Of a stretch of 64,000 nt of DNA, positions 1 to 11,884 are shown in pieces (within the stretch, counting starts at the first letter, position 1; every line of letters begins with the position of its first letter). The translations under genes were made by a program, and so were the position numbers. The stretch spans positions 126,501 through 190,500 of the forward strand of contig CM047806.1 in the NCBI GenBank assembly GCA_026214975.1, given 5' to 3'. The stretch is from Gentiana macrophylla. Lineage: Eukaryota; Streptophyta; Magnoliopsida; Gentianales; Gentianaceae. The notes beneath the pieces were generated by a model. It did not search any database, had not been told where the DNA came from, and saw only the letters and a program-made list of their open reading frames with translations.

Positions 1-608
1 TGAGCTCAAAAGTTGCTTTTATGATGTTAGAGTTGGGATAGTGAGATAGGTGCTAGTGTGCTCGGACTCACCTCATGACGCTTAAAACATAGTCGAGTTT
101 GGCAATGAGTTCGGGTGTATTAGTATCCTATGGTTCCCAAAATGTTAAATATGATCAAAAAGGAGTTTTGGTGGTTTGTATGATAGAAATGAAGGGTACA
201 TGTGTTGATTAGGTTCACTCGTACTTCTTTTTCTCCGCCTCCCAAAATACCCTTTTCGATTAACCAAAATTACCCTGGCCTAACATTATAACCCTTCAAG
301 TCCTGCTCGATCGTGTCCAAACTTAGTGACCTTGATTAGTGGAGAGACTAATAGAGATGAAACGGTTGGTAGACTTTCGGTTGGGATTCAAGCCCCGACA
401 ATCATTTTGAGCACTTGGTTTTAACTTGGCACCACACACACTTCATTTTCTTGATAATGTTGCACCGTTGTGTATACGTTCATTTTTCTTACTTTGTGGT
501 TACCTCGAGAGTGTGAGTAGTAGCACCTATATCACAAAGTTGAATCCCTTGGGTTGTTTTAAAACGCCTAATTTGCTCGAGGGCGAGCAAAGGCTAAGTG
601 TGGGGTGG
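1..608 (+). mobile_element. Athila-lineage element, 3' internal tail (body lies left of window)
   Basis: Non-coding stretch ending in a purine-rich run (ctaagtgtggggtgg) directly before the TGATGGGAC start of a long LTR. The element at 44152-51747 has the same arrangement (AAGTGGGGGGTAG before TGATGACGG), which supports reading this as the polypurine tract and the end of the internal region. A 61-codon open frame at 426-611 has no recognisable domain and is probably not a gene. The gag-pol part, if any, is outside the window. Confidence 0.55.
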
Positions 609-2388
609 TGATGGGACTCAACTTTACGTGATTCCGGTGCATTTTCCACCCCCGTTTACCATACTTTTATGCACATTTCTTGGTGTTTCTAGACCACTTT
701 CGGGGTAATATTGTGAGTTCCTAGTGTTAGGGGGTAATTCCATCATTTTTTGATAGTTTACCACCCTTTTTGATGATATTGACCCCATTCCCGAGCACGT
801 TTACCCTTTGGAATGTTTTGGTTATTTTTGGTTATTGTGATGATGTAGGGTATTGGTGTCTCGATGACCCGAAAGGCAATGGTTTACAATGAGAAACATG
901 ACCGAGGCGAGAAAAGAGGTGGAAAAGGAGAAAAAGTGAAGAATTGGTGGCACAGGGTCCAACGCGACGTTTGGAACTCCCAAACCAGGCGTTCTGCATC
1001 CCCAAATCGGCGTTCCAAGCCCAAACCAGCGTTTGAGTTGCGAGTCAAACAGAGTTCAGCCCCTTCAAACGCTTAGTTCAAAGAACTACCTCAAACGTGC
1101 GTTCGGGCCTCTTGAACGCACGTTCCCTACCTTCAAACCAGCGTTCTGGCCTCTCGAACGCCGCGTTCCTCGCTTTAAAACCAAATTACGCAAGACAAAA
1201 GCCCTAAGTCGCCTAGAATTTCAAGCAGAATGCACGTTCCACTCATCTGGAACCAGCGTTCAAACCAAAAATCTGTAGGATTTTCCCTCCACCTATAAAT
1301 ACCCCCCTTAGCTCATTTTGGGATTATTATTCATCTTCTTAGACAAACTCTACCCCCTTCATAGCTCGAATTTTGTAATAGCTTAGAACATGATAAATTT
1401 ATGTAGATCAAACATATCTTAGCTTAATCTTTTCATTTCTTAGATTAGATTTTCATTCCAAACAACAAGTCTCGTACTTTTTGGTGATTCTCTATTTTGT
1501 ACTTTCTAGCTCAAAATCGAATTTCTGCAATTTAATGGTATATTTCTCTTCTCTTCTACTTGTTATGGCTCTTATTTACTGTTTTGTGCATGTTTTGATT
1601 AGTATAATGAGTAGCTAAACATCTACATAGTCGAATCATGTGAAATTTGGTGAAATCACCCTTTGGGTGATGAAATTGGGAGTGGGTAGTTCTTTTTATT
1701 GTTGTATCTTGCATATTTCATGTCTTAGAACTTGTTATAACGGATTTGGGCTAGATTGATCACCTAGGTCAAAAAAATCACACACATCAATCTTGAGAGT
1801 TGTTCAGATGGAGGGGTGTGGGAAAAGGGTTCTAGGATCGCATTGTAGTGCGAGGTTACTCGTTTTTTAACGCTTAAACGGCTCTCGTGTATTATTGTCT
1901 TGTGATTGAACCTCTCTTAGGGAAGGTTAGTTGACTTGGCATAAGGTGTTGGGGAAGAGTTGTTCAGACCTTAGCATCGGGATTAGGAGCACGTACCCGT
2001 GGAATTGAATGTAAGAGGTTGTTGTTATTGCACTCTCCCGGTTTTGTCACTCCTTGGGGTGAGACTAGCTATTTTGATCATGGTTCGGCTATGTCTCTTA
2101 ATCAATCTTTACAACCTAGTAGTTTAATCTTCTTTCTTTCTTTCTTTACATCTTTAGACTCGTTAGTTAGAATCACTAGTGTCGTTGTAGTAACAAAACC
2201 TTAAAACTTTGATCACCTAGACTAAGCAATACGTTCACTTTGGTACTTGCAAGCACGATTCCTTTGGGTTCGATCTCGTACTCAGAGCTATTCTAGCAAT
2301 CGACCCGGTACACTTGCCGGTTAGAGAGTTAGTTTACCCACAGTTTCGAGTCCTTATAAATTGTTTTTGTTGGGTGGATTTTAGCTCA
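609..2388 (+). mobile_element. Athila-lineage 3' LTR
   Basis: About 1.78 kb, from TGATGGGAC after the purine tract to TTTTAGCTCA. A TATA box (cctataaatac) lies near 1292. The U5 end shares the string pattern 'cgacccggt...gccggttagagagt' with the solo LTR at 4870-6411, so the two belong to one lineage. U3 carries a periodic CGTT-motif array (see 961-1168). The end is set by analogy to the other copy and could be off by a few bases. No matching 5' LTR is in the window. Confidence 0.6.
961..1168 (+). promoter_or_regulatory. 21-bp-phased GAACG/CGTTC motif array in LTR U3
   Basis: CGTT cores start at 968, 990, 1011 and 1030. A second cluster has CGTTC ending at 1104, 1125, 1146 and 1168, often paired with an upstream GAACG to give imperfect palindromes (GAACGCACGTTC at 1114, GAACGCCGCGTTC at 1156). 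Spacing is 19-22 bp, about two helical turns. The array ends about 120 bp upstream of the TATA box, with a further CGTTC at 1257-1261, about 30 bp from it. Function is inferred only. Confidence 0.5.
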
Positions 2389-3616
2389 ATCAAGCTACAA
2401 CTAAGAAAAGACGATAAAACTAACGAACATGATAATGACTGAAGCAAATCAACATCGAACAAACCATGATCCACCATCCCGCAACCCTTAATTTCCTGCC
2501 TAGATTATCTTATGAAGATTTAATCAAAGATGTGATTCACCTCTCAAAAGTATGAATTCCTACTCTCGTAGATAATTCGCCTATCAATCTTTTATCTCTC
2601 GATCTTAAAGATTAACGTTTTCAAACCAAGGTGCAAGATTTATTAGATCTAACAATCTAGATATTCTAACCTATCAACTCTCGTTATGTTTAGGTTAAAA
2701 GATCTATTATTTCCTATGGCGATCTAGCATTTACACCGACTCTCGCCATACGGTAAACATCAATAACAACAATCTCTCGATATACGTTGCATAAATAAAT
2801 AATCAAAGGAAAGAAACAAGCTTTAATTAAAACACTCACAAAATCATCCAAAGAAAGAATAAAACGCTGCCGAAAATCTCCCATGGCTGCTCCAAGTTCA
2901 CAACTTCAAGCCATCATCAAGATCGAACAAGAAAATAAAACGAAAATAAAAACCTAACTAATCGCAACCCCACCCTCCTCCCAAAGGGGTCAGGGCCGCC
3001 AGGTTTTCTTCTTATGAATATGTATCAATAAGAGTCAATAATGTGTGAAAATCTGATGTCATTAGGGTTGGGGCGCAATTGCTATTTTTACGAAAACTAG
3101 GTCGGCCGCCGCTATGTCGGTTTTGGGCGCCCGTCTGCACCTTCTCGACGCCGTTCACCGCTTTGATCGCTCCAGACGCTTTCGCCCACTCGGCGTCAAA
3201 CTCTCTCGAACCAAAAATCTCATCCCGGACGCCAGCTTCACTTTGATGGGCGCCCGTCCATCCCGGACGGGACTTGGACGCTCGCTCACCGCTTGATCTT
3301 TGATTTTCTTCTATCTTCATCCTTTCCTTCCATCTTTATCTCCTCTCCATCATATAAATCTTCAGTTAGTTCATCTTTAAATCCTCTTCTAATCCATATC
3401 TCGTGTGTCTACAATAATAAAAAACATACCAAAGCGTAACATAACTCCAAAATAATATAAAATCACAATTTAAGCACATAATTCGTTACGTTTTGCAATT
3501 TAACCATTAAAAACACCATTTGCTCAATATTTCAATATAAAGCTTGATTTCTATGAAAAACATCCACATATAGGGAAAATTGACATAAAATATATCCTTA
3601 TAAAACGTACAAAATC
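2389..3616 (-). mobile_element. Inverted, truncated Athila-like LTR
   Basis: Read on the minus strand this begins TGTTAAGGGTGATTTTG near 3616 and runs through a U3 with GC-rich short repeats (GGGCGCCCGTC at 3125 and 3248), then AT-rich leader-like sequence, stopping abruptly against the LTR end at 2388. It abuts the Tat gag frame near 3617, so it probably removed the gag N-terminus. Assignment rests on composition and layout, not on strong identity to the other Athila LTRs here. No convincing gene is present; open frames at 3012-3320 are GC-rich artefacts. Confidence 0.4.
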
Positions 3617-3625
3617 ACCCTTAAC

Positions 3626-4868
3626 ATGTCTCATTTCACTGAAAACATCGACGCATTTCCGTATCCTCCAGGATTTAAAATCCCAAACATCCAAGCATAT
3701 GATGGAACTAAGGATCCATATGACCATATGCACCAGTACATTCAGCACATGAATTTGTATAACGCTCCAGAAGAGATGAAATGCAGGGCATTTTCTACTC
3801 TTCTAACAGGAAAAGCAAGAGATTGGTTCAACAAGTTGAACCCCAGATCCATACCAGATTTTCCAACTCTGACCAGAAAGTTCATGCATGCATTCATCGC
3901 AACAAGACCTTTCCAGAGAAACCGCACCTATTTGTTGACCATTAGGCAAAGAAGTGATGAAACGGTGTTGCAGTTCATCAAGAGGTTCAACGGAGAGTCA
4001 TCCCAGATAGCAGACCTGGATGATAAATTTTTGGTAGCATCCTTCGTGGCAGGTCTCAGAGAAGGACGCCTACATGCAAATCTGAGAAGCAAAAATCCGG
4101 GTACAATGGAAGAATGTCTAGAAATTGCATACAGACATTGCCAAGGTGAAGAGGCTAACAGAGCCAAGAGGGAAGAATCCCACAGGGATTCTAAAAAAAG
4201 GAAAGACTGATGATAAGACCGACAAAAAGAGAAAGTCTGTTTGGGATAGGGTAACCAACCCCATTTCGGAAAGGTTAGGAAAGAAATGTGCTTTGCAGGA
4301 TAGAGACCTCATTCCTCTGAACAGGTCCCGTGACCAAGTTCTGGCGATCATGGAAAAGAAAGGAATCGCCAAGACTCCTCCTCCATTGCGAGGTCCAAGG
4401 GAGAAGAGAGACCACACCAGGTGGTGCAAATACCATAAAGATATCGGACATGACTCTGAACAGTGCAGGGACCTGATCAGAGATATAGACGCAGCGGCAA
4501 TAGAAGGGAAGATCGATGAGTGCATCGATCGAGCACAGGGAGACAATCCCAGAGGAAGGAGAGAGTTTAAAAGACAGCACAACAGTCGACGACAGGTACA
4601 ACCAGAGGAGACACAGGGATCCGTCTCCGGACGCAGATGGAAACAGAGAAAACACCCCAATCAACACTGTGAACATGATTGTGGGTGGACCAGGAGGAGG
4701 TAGTAAGGTTGCTCAGGAAGATAAAAGGGGCAGCGCAGAAAAAGACGGAGAAGCGAAAAAGTAGAAAGTGATGGGAACCGTTCAGTACGGTCCCAGAGAT
4801 GCATTACCAGCCGTCGTGAGTGATAGGAACCAACTTTACAGTACATTTCTGTACAATTCAGCCCACGA
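3626..4868 (+). pseudogene. Tat gag (capsid/nucleocapsid), frameshifted
   Basis: The first frame (3626-4210) matches the Retrotrans_gag capsid pattern, including GFKIPNIQAYDGTKDP, a KARDWFNKL segment and a LRSKNPGTMEECLEIAYR segment. Translation then continues in another frame (about 4170-4700), where a CCHC-like zinc knuckle reads WCKYHKDIGHDSEQC. It shifts again near 4640-4760. The coding trace carries on to about 4868, where an Athila solo LTR is inserted. The homologous gag at 57343-58564 has extra N-terminal sequence missing here. The protein would package the element's RNA; this copy cannot be translated whole. Confidence 0.85.
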
Positions 4869-4869
4869 T

Positions 4870-6411
4870 GATCACATTTCAGGCATGTTTCGGGTGAGTT
4901 TAGACCCTATTTTGAGTATTAAATGAGGTTTTATTGCACGGCGAGTGACTGTCGGTTTTCCGTAAACTCGACCTTATTTTAGCATTTTATACTCGTTTTT
5001 CCCGAACACCCGTAGTTTGCGGGGTTATGCGTTTGCTTGTTGTTTTCATATGGATGCAGGACTAGGGTGTCTCGAGAGCCCGAAAGGCGAGAAGTATGAT
5101 GATAAGTGTGATCAAGGTGCAAGAATGAGCCAAGGAAGAAGAAAGAATAAGAAAAGGAAGAGAAATAGTTGTTGCTCTCACCATATGTTCACTTCATCAG
5201 CATTTTGACCGATTATGGAGGCATTTTCTGGTCATGGTGTCTTCACGAAAGTTGTATATAATTCAAATATATTTCTAATGGTTTTTGAATCACCCCAATC
5301 AGAGGTCGGATGAAGAAGTTATGAAGTGTTTACTGCAGAGCTGTCAGAAATGGAGCAATCTGGAGGCAAAACCAGAGAGTTGTCCGTACGGATGACACAT
5401 TTTGTCCGTACGGACGACTGGAAAATGATGAACTATCCATACGGATAGCCTTTTATCCGTACGGACAAGTACCCTGGACTATATATACACCTCAAACATC
5501 GCGGCCAAAGCAGCAAAGAAATTGACAAAGAGTTCGGCCTCCACCAGTCCGGTCCTTTGAGCTGCATTTTGACCCATCGAGGAAGCATTTTCTGGTCAAG
5601 TCTTCTTCATGAAAGTTGTAGGGAATTGAACGAGCTTTCCGACGCATCTTGAATCGTTCAATTCGGAGCTACACACAGGGAGATTTTAATGATTTACTGA
5701 AGACATGTCAAACGAGCCGAGTTGGTCGGCCCACCAGCTCAAACTCGCGATTTTTGCTCTATATAAGAGGCTCCATAGAAAGAGAGCCTCATACTCTCTC
5801 ACTTTTTTCGGGGTGGACTGAGCTCGAGGCCGGCTTAGGTGCTCAACCCAGCCGCTCCGGCGGCTGTTATGCAGGTTGACATCTAAATAGTCGGATCAAG
5901 GCTTGGGCCCATGCTTTTAGATTAGATTTTTGTATTTAGCGTCGAACGCGGTATTCGATCGATTGCTTGTGGATTTTGCGTTGTGGGTCACGATAGGGAT
6001 TAAAGACTGGATCTTTTGTTGATTTGGGACATTGGTTTTCAGATCTAATGTATTTCGATGTCGATTTGGTGAGTTTCCTTTGTCGATTTGCTTCCTCTCG
6101 ATTTTGCTTTGATTGTTTCGATCTTTTGTCGATGGGATTGATTATTGTTGTTAGTTCATGCTTTAAATCTCTTTTTCGTGCCGTAGTTTAGTATGGGCTT
6201 TGATCGTCTATCCCGTTGGTGTGCTCTTTGTTCACCGATTTTAACACAGGTTTCGTATTCGACCCAATTTCCTCGTGGGATCGACCCCGTACTCTTTGCC
6301 ATTCTACTACGATCGACCCGGTGTTTGGCCGGTTAGAGAGTGGTTTCACGGTATATGAGTTTCGTGGATTATAAATATTGTTTGGTTTTTGGATCGTGAA
6401 AAATCCTCTCA
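4870..6411 (+). mobile_element. Athila-lineage solo LTR inside Tat gag-protease
   Basis: About 1.54 kb between two halves of the Tat gag-protease frame. Starts (T)GATCACATTTC and ends CCTCTCA. Flanks are acgat (4865-4869) and tcgat (6412-6416), an imperfect 5-bp target duplication, so the borders are good to a few bases. U5 resembles the LTR at 609-2388. A module with 'ttcatgaaagttgta', also seen near 58987 in another Athila LTR, occurs twice (about 5240 and 5605). TATA-like sites lie at 5480 (ctatatatac) and 5759. No internal region is present, consistent with LTR-LTR recombination. Confidence 0.65.
5382..5466 (+). promoter_or_regulatory. Four phased TCCGTACGGA palindromes upstream of a TATA box
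   Basis: TCCGTACGGA occurs at 5383, 5405 and 5456, with a one-base variant (TCCATACGGA) at 5436. Start-to-start spacing is 22, 31 and 20 bp. The last copy ends about 13 bp before ctatatatacacc. The extended palindrome GTCCGTACGGAC is perfect at 5404. Position and phasing match the arrays in the other Athila-lineage LTRs of this window. Confidence 0.6.
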
Positions 6412-6417
6412 TCGATG

Positions 6418-8575
6418 AGCAACGGGCGGATTTGTAATAAGCGCGATTATTCGTAAAAATCGGTCGTAAGGATCTCGTGAGACACGACGTATGATAAGCG
6501 TCTTCATTACATGATGCGCTCCAAGAAATGAAGCTAACAGATTCGGAGTTAACTCCCGTATCAACTCCTCTTTTTGGATTTACCGGGCCACCCATACATC
6601 CTGTGGGTATGTTAAAGCTACTGACGACTTTTGGCAAAGGACCACAGAGCAGGACTTGTTAGGTGTAGTGCCCGAAAGACAATTTGTGTAATTGTTTTTA
6701 GTAATGGATGACAGATTTTATCTCACCTTATTACTTGCTTTGTGCTTGTAAATAATACACTGCTGCAAACCCTAAGTATATCAGTATGTAACCGCTTAAC
6801 TCAGTGTATGGCATGCACGTGAGGATTGAGTTAGTGGTGATATACTTAAACTGTTAGTCCGTGGTGAACTTAATCAGAGTTTAGGGTCTCTTGATTAAAA
6901 CACCAATAATGCGCCCTGAACACCTTAGGGTGTGATAGTCTTATCCGGACTGCGGTAGAGGGTACTTTACGCTGGGCATTTATATATGATGACATTCATA
7001 TAGATCGGACCGATTTAATCTGAATTTCTCGGTATAATTCCGTAATCGAGGAATCTTATTAAATCATTAGATGATCATATATGGATCAACCTTAATCCCG
7101 AGGTGATCACGAGTGCTGCTTGTCCCGGGGTAGTGTTTGATGTGTTAGTTACGGTTCACTTAAATATGTGTTCCAAGCCACTTCTCATTGGCACTATCTC
7201 CAGATGAGTGAGTAGTTCTGATTTTCACAGACATGGAATCCATTCCTTCCTGCGCAGGAAGTAGAGAGACAGTCCCCTTATTTGTTAGCCCTAAGAAAGT
7301 GATCGATCCCGGGAGTTCACATTTGACTAATTAGCTACTAGTCAGATATGTGTACTAATTGATCATCAGCGGGTTGATGGTAAATAAGGATAAGATATTC
7401 GAGTCGGGTTCACGGAGACTTCCCACCTCGAGAATGGGCAATCTATGGAGGGTTAATCCGTATGTTGTGATTATATCAATGGACGCTTATTTACTCTACA
7501 TGGTTGAGTATAAGTATACATCTATAATCGGTAGAGTTCGGGCCTTTCGGGTTTATGGTGGCGTAATCCCGGAATTAATAATTAATATACTTATTCTGCT
7601 CGATGAATAATTAATTATTGAGCTACTCGGTTATAGTCCATGGTCCCCGATGTGGCTTCGTAATTCGGAATGATATTCTTGTTATTTGGGCCTCAAAGGT
7701 GATAATTAATTGGTCGGGCTAATTAATTGATATGCATGGATATTATTTAGTTGGGCTAAGTAATATAATACACATAAAAGACATTTTATGTGGGCTTTTA
7801 ACCCTAGTAAGTGGCGCCTATTATGTCTCTTTTAGCACAAGAATTAATATTCTTGTGTTATGGAAAATAAAAGATATTCTTGTTATGTGATTGGTTGGAT
7901 GACTTGTTATTTGATTTCCTATTGGTCAATACATGTCACAATTAGTCATTAATGAAAATATCTTTTATTTTGTTTAATTAATTATTTATTTAATTAATTA
8001 ATACTTGAGACTAATGATTTACTCTCCTATAAAAGGAGAGTTATTCCAAGTGTATTGACACTTGAAAAATTTCCCCTCACTCATTAAAAAGAGAGAAAAA
8101 AAATTTGTTTCTCTTGTTGTGGTTTTTTAGGAAGAAAAACTTGGTGTTGAAGAAAAATCTTGGAGTTTTTCTTGGTGTTGCATATCAAGGAGGTTCGTTT
8201 ATCAAGAAGGGTGTCCACCAACCGCCGTTTGGAGAACACATCGGAAGATCAAGGCTTCTCTTCCCGATATTGGTAAAATAATCTTAACCCCCTTGTAGTA
8301 GTTTAAGTCCTTTAATTATGTGTTTTGATATATGAATCGTGATCCATCCGCCGCGTAGATCTAATTCGTTTAGATCTAAGAACCTGCATCCTTCAGGACT
8401 CTGGTGGTCAATTATATGGTGGTGAAAGCCCCATCTGCATATAATGTGATTCTTGGAAGACCAGCACTGATTGATCTAAGGGCAGTGGTTTCACCGTCAC
8501 ACAACAGTATGAAGTTCCCAACTTTTGAAGGTGAAGCCACTGTAAAAGGGGATGTGGATGCTGCTAAGAACTGAT
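6418..8575 (+). pseudogene. Tat aspartic protease remnant, split by a solo LTR
   Basis: Left part (about 6425-6656) decodes to decayed protease sequence with LHDALQEMKLTDSEL and PLFGFTGPP visible in one frame. After the LTR at 6657-8395 the same frame resumes with VVKAPSAYNVILGRPA, the C-terminal ILGRP signature of retroviral-type proteases. Removing the LTR and one copy of GGACT restores frame across the junction. The D-S/T-G active-site region (about 6470-6500) is too mutated to read cleanly. The role would be gag-pol maturation. Confidence 0.7.
6657..8395 (+). mobile_element. Solo LTR (family 1, copy a), TSD GGACT
   Basis: 1,739 bp starting TGTTAGGTGTAGTGCCC and ending TGCATCCTTCA, flanked by perfect 5-bp duplications GGACT at 6652-6656 and 8396-8400. 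A second copy of the family lies inverted at 21408-23192. No internal sequence, primer site or polypurine tract remains, so this is a solo LTR. Superfamily cannot be decided from the LTR alone. It splits the Tat protease. Confidence 0.9.
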
Positions 8576-8598
8576 ATACAACCACGATCAGTGGAAAA

Positions 8599-11500
8599 AT
8601 GAAGGTGCAGCAGGTAACAATGGAAGATCTCGTTCCAGATGAAGAAAAGAGCTGGCAATCCAATGATCCCGTGGAATCAATAACGCTAGATGAACTAGAT
8701 CCTGAGTCCACAGTCAGCATAGGATCATGGATACCTGCTGAACAGAAACGTATGCTGGTCAGAATTTTGAAAGATTATAAGGATGTGTTTGCATGGAAAG
8801 CAAGTGACATGCCTGGACTGTCAACAGAGTTGGCTGTCCATAAGCTCAACATCGACCCAACCAGGAAACCAGTGAAACAAAAGAAGAGATCTTTTGCCCC
8901 AGAGAGGATACAGGCTGTCCAGCAGGAAGTGGAAAAGTTGTTGCAGGCCAACATGATTAAAGAAGTTATCTACCCAGAATGGCTAGCAAACCCAGTGTTA
9001 GTCAAGAAACCAGATGGCAGTTGGAGAATGTGCGTGGACTTCACAGATTTAAACAAAGCTTGTCCTAAAGATAGTTATACTTCCCCTAGAATTGACAGGC
9101 TAGTAGATTCTACAGTTGGCTATGAAATTTTTGCCTTCTTAGATGCTTATAAGGGATATCATCAGATTATGATGGATCCTATAGACGCTGTAAAAACCGC
9201 TTTTATTACTGAATTTGGTTCCTATTACTACGTGTATATGCCTTTCGGATTAAAGAATGCAGGGGCTACCTACCAAAGGGCAGTCAATACCATTTTTAAA
9301 CAACAGATTGGCAAATCAATGGAAGTATATGTAGATGATTTATTGATCAAGAGCAGGACTCTTGACCAATATTTGAAAGATGTAACAGAGGTTTGTCAAG
9401 TCTTGAGACAAACAGGAATGAAGCTGAATCCAAAAAAAGTGCACTTTTGGAGTGAGATCAGGCAAATTTCTGGGTTATATGATATCTAAAGAAGGTATCA
9501 GGGCCAACCCTGATAAATTAGAAGCTTTAAAGAACATGCCTGAACCGAAGAATATCAAAGAAGTTCAACGATTAACAGGAAGATTGGCAGCGCTAAACCG
9601 ATTCTTGTCAAAATCGGCACATAAGTCGTTACCATTCTTCAAAATTCTCAGGAAGGCCGTCCATTTGAGTGGAATGAAGAATGTAAACAAGCTTTTCAGG
9701 AGTTGAAAGATCACATCAGTCACTTGCCAACTCTAACTCCTCCTCGTGAAGGGTGAGATCTTTGCTTTACTTGTCCTTTTGCAATGAAGCAGTAAGTGAT
9801 GTGTTGGTAAAGCAACATGGCATGATACAAAGGCCAGTATATTTTGTAAGCAAAGCCTTACAAGGACCTGAGATCAGATATTCTGAGGTGGAAAAATTGG
9901 TCTTGGCCCTAGTGCATGCCACAAGGAAACTAAGGCCGTACTTCCAAAGTCATCCGGTGATCGTGTTGACAAATCAACCGTTAAAGCAAATTTTGGATAA
10001 ACCAGACAAATCTGGAAGGTTAGAAAAATGGGTAGTTGAATTGGCAGGATTTGATATCGAATACAAACCAAAAACAGCAATAAAAGCCCAAGCGTTAGCT
10101 GATTTCTTGGCAGAAGAAAAAGCCTTAGCTCTGAGAGCAAAAAGTCAAATGTAACAAGGTGAAAAAGAACAAAAGCGAATAGTTGGTCGCTTTATGTGGA
10201 TGGAGCCTCCAACAAAGAAGGAGCAGGAGCAGGACTCCTACTCATTAGCCCAAAAGGTGAAGAATTTCCATACGCTCTTCATTTTGACTTTCAAGCCACC
10301 AACAATGAGGCAGAGTATGAAGCTTTGATAACGGGATTAAACCTAGCACAAAAGTTAGGTGTGCCAAACTTGAAAGTCTACACAGACTCACAAATGGTAA
10401 CAAATCATATCAAGGGAGAGTATGAAGCAAAAGAAGGCCTCATAAAAAAGTACCTTGCAGTGGCACAGAGAAAATTGCAAAATTTCTTAATGATAGAAGT
10501 GGAACAAATAACGCGAGCCCAGAATACCATAGCAGACGCTTTATCAAAGCTAGGATCAAATTTCTTATCCAACAAAAAGGTGTTGGTCGAGCAATTGAAG
10601 CAGAAGAGTTGTGATGAAATCGAAGTACAACCAATAACACAGGCAGAAACCTGGATGGATCCAATTGTGATATATTTGAGGGATGGGAGACTTCCTGAGG
10701 ATAGGGTACGAGCCAGAAAGTTGATAAGACTCTCAGCCAGGTATGCTCTGTTCAACGATGTTCTGTACAGAAGATCTTATGCAGCACCTTGGTTGAGACG
10801 CGTCACTCCTGATGAGGGAGATTACGTATTAAGAGAAATCCATCTCGGAATTTGTGGAAATCATTTGGGAGCAAGAGCTTTGGCCAGAAAATGTAGGCTC
10901 TATGGGTATTATTGGCCAGAAATGCAAGATGATGCAGAAAATATGGTCAGGACTTGCAGGACATGCCAGGTGCATAGTAATTTATCACGCAATCCTGTGC
11001 AAGAGATGATACCGATTGTGTCTCCATGGCCTTTTGATCAATGGGGAGTAGACTTAGTGGGTCCACTACCCCGAGCACCGGGAAATTTCAAGTTTCTAGT
11101 GGTGGCAGTGGATTATTTCACCAAGTGGGTGGAAGCTGAACCTTTAACCACCATCACAGCCAACCAGATACAGAAATTCTTGTGGAGAAATATTCTGTGC
11201 AGATATGGAATTCCAAAAGTACTCATCTCTGATAATGGCACACAGTTTGAGGATCAAGGAGTGCAAACCTGGTGCACAAACCTAGGAATCTCCCAACACT
11301 TCACATCAGTGGCCTATCCCCAAGCCAATGGGCAAGTAGAGCAGACCAACAGGCAGATAAAGTAGGGATTGAAGAAAAGGTTGGAACAAGAGGGATATCA
11401 TTGGGTAGACCACCTTCCAAATATTTTGTGGGCGTGTAGAACTACCCCAAATGCTGCTACGCAAGAAACTCCATACTCCTTAGCATATGGATGTGAGGCA

Positions 11501-11884
11501 GTAATACCAGCAGAGATTGGACACAAGTCTTCCAGGACAGAATTATACTGTCCAGAAACGCATGAGGTCGACATGTTGCATGTCAAGGATGAGCTGGAAC
11601 ACAAACGCGATCTTGCACTGATACAGATGGACAAGTACAAGCAGAGGATTGTCCAATACTACAACTCCAAAGTTAGAGGTACGTATTTTAAAGAGGGCGA
11701 TTTAGTTCTAAGACGAAATGAGGCTAGCAAGCAAGGTCCCACTGGAAAGCTAGACCCAAATTGGGAAGGTCCTTATAAAATTATCAAAGTGCATGGAAAA
11801 AGATCCTATCAACTAGCTAATGCCTCTGGAAGAACAATTCCTAGAAGTTGGAATGCTGTTCACTTAAGGAAATTTTTTCCTTAG
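8599..11884 (+). pseudogene. Tat pol: RT, RNase H, second RNase H, integrase
   Basis: Reverse transcriptase spans 8599-9489 with a YVDDLL catalytic box near 9330. A frameshift near 9465 moves the RT connection to 9452-9706, and further shifts follow near 9650-9760. The Ty3-type RNase H is at 9753-10154. A separate RNase H reading frame (VDGASNKEGAGAGLLL, then NNEAEYEAL and YTDSQ) occupies about 10190-10560, the extra RNase H typical of Tat elements. Integrase follows with an HHCC zinc finger (about 10840-10975), D and D motifs in VDLVGP and ISDNGTQF, and E in GQVEQTNRQ. A stop TAG at 11363-11365 interrupts it; the frame continues to 11884 and ends with the SWNAVHLRKFFP tail. Not functional as it stands. 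Confidence 0.9.
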
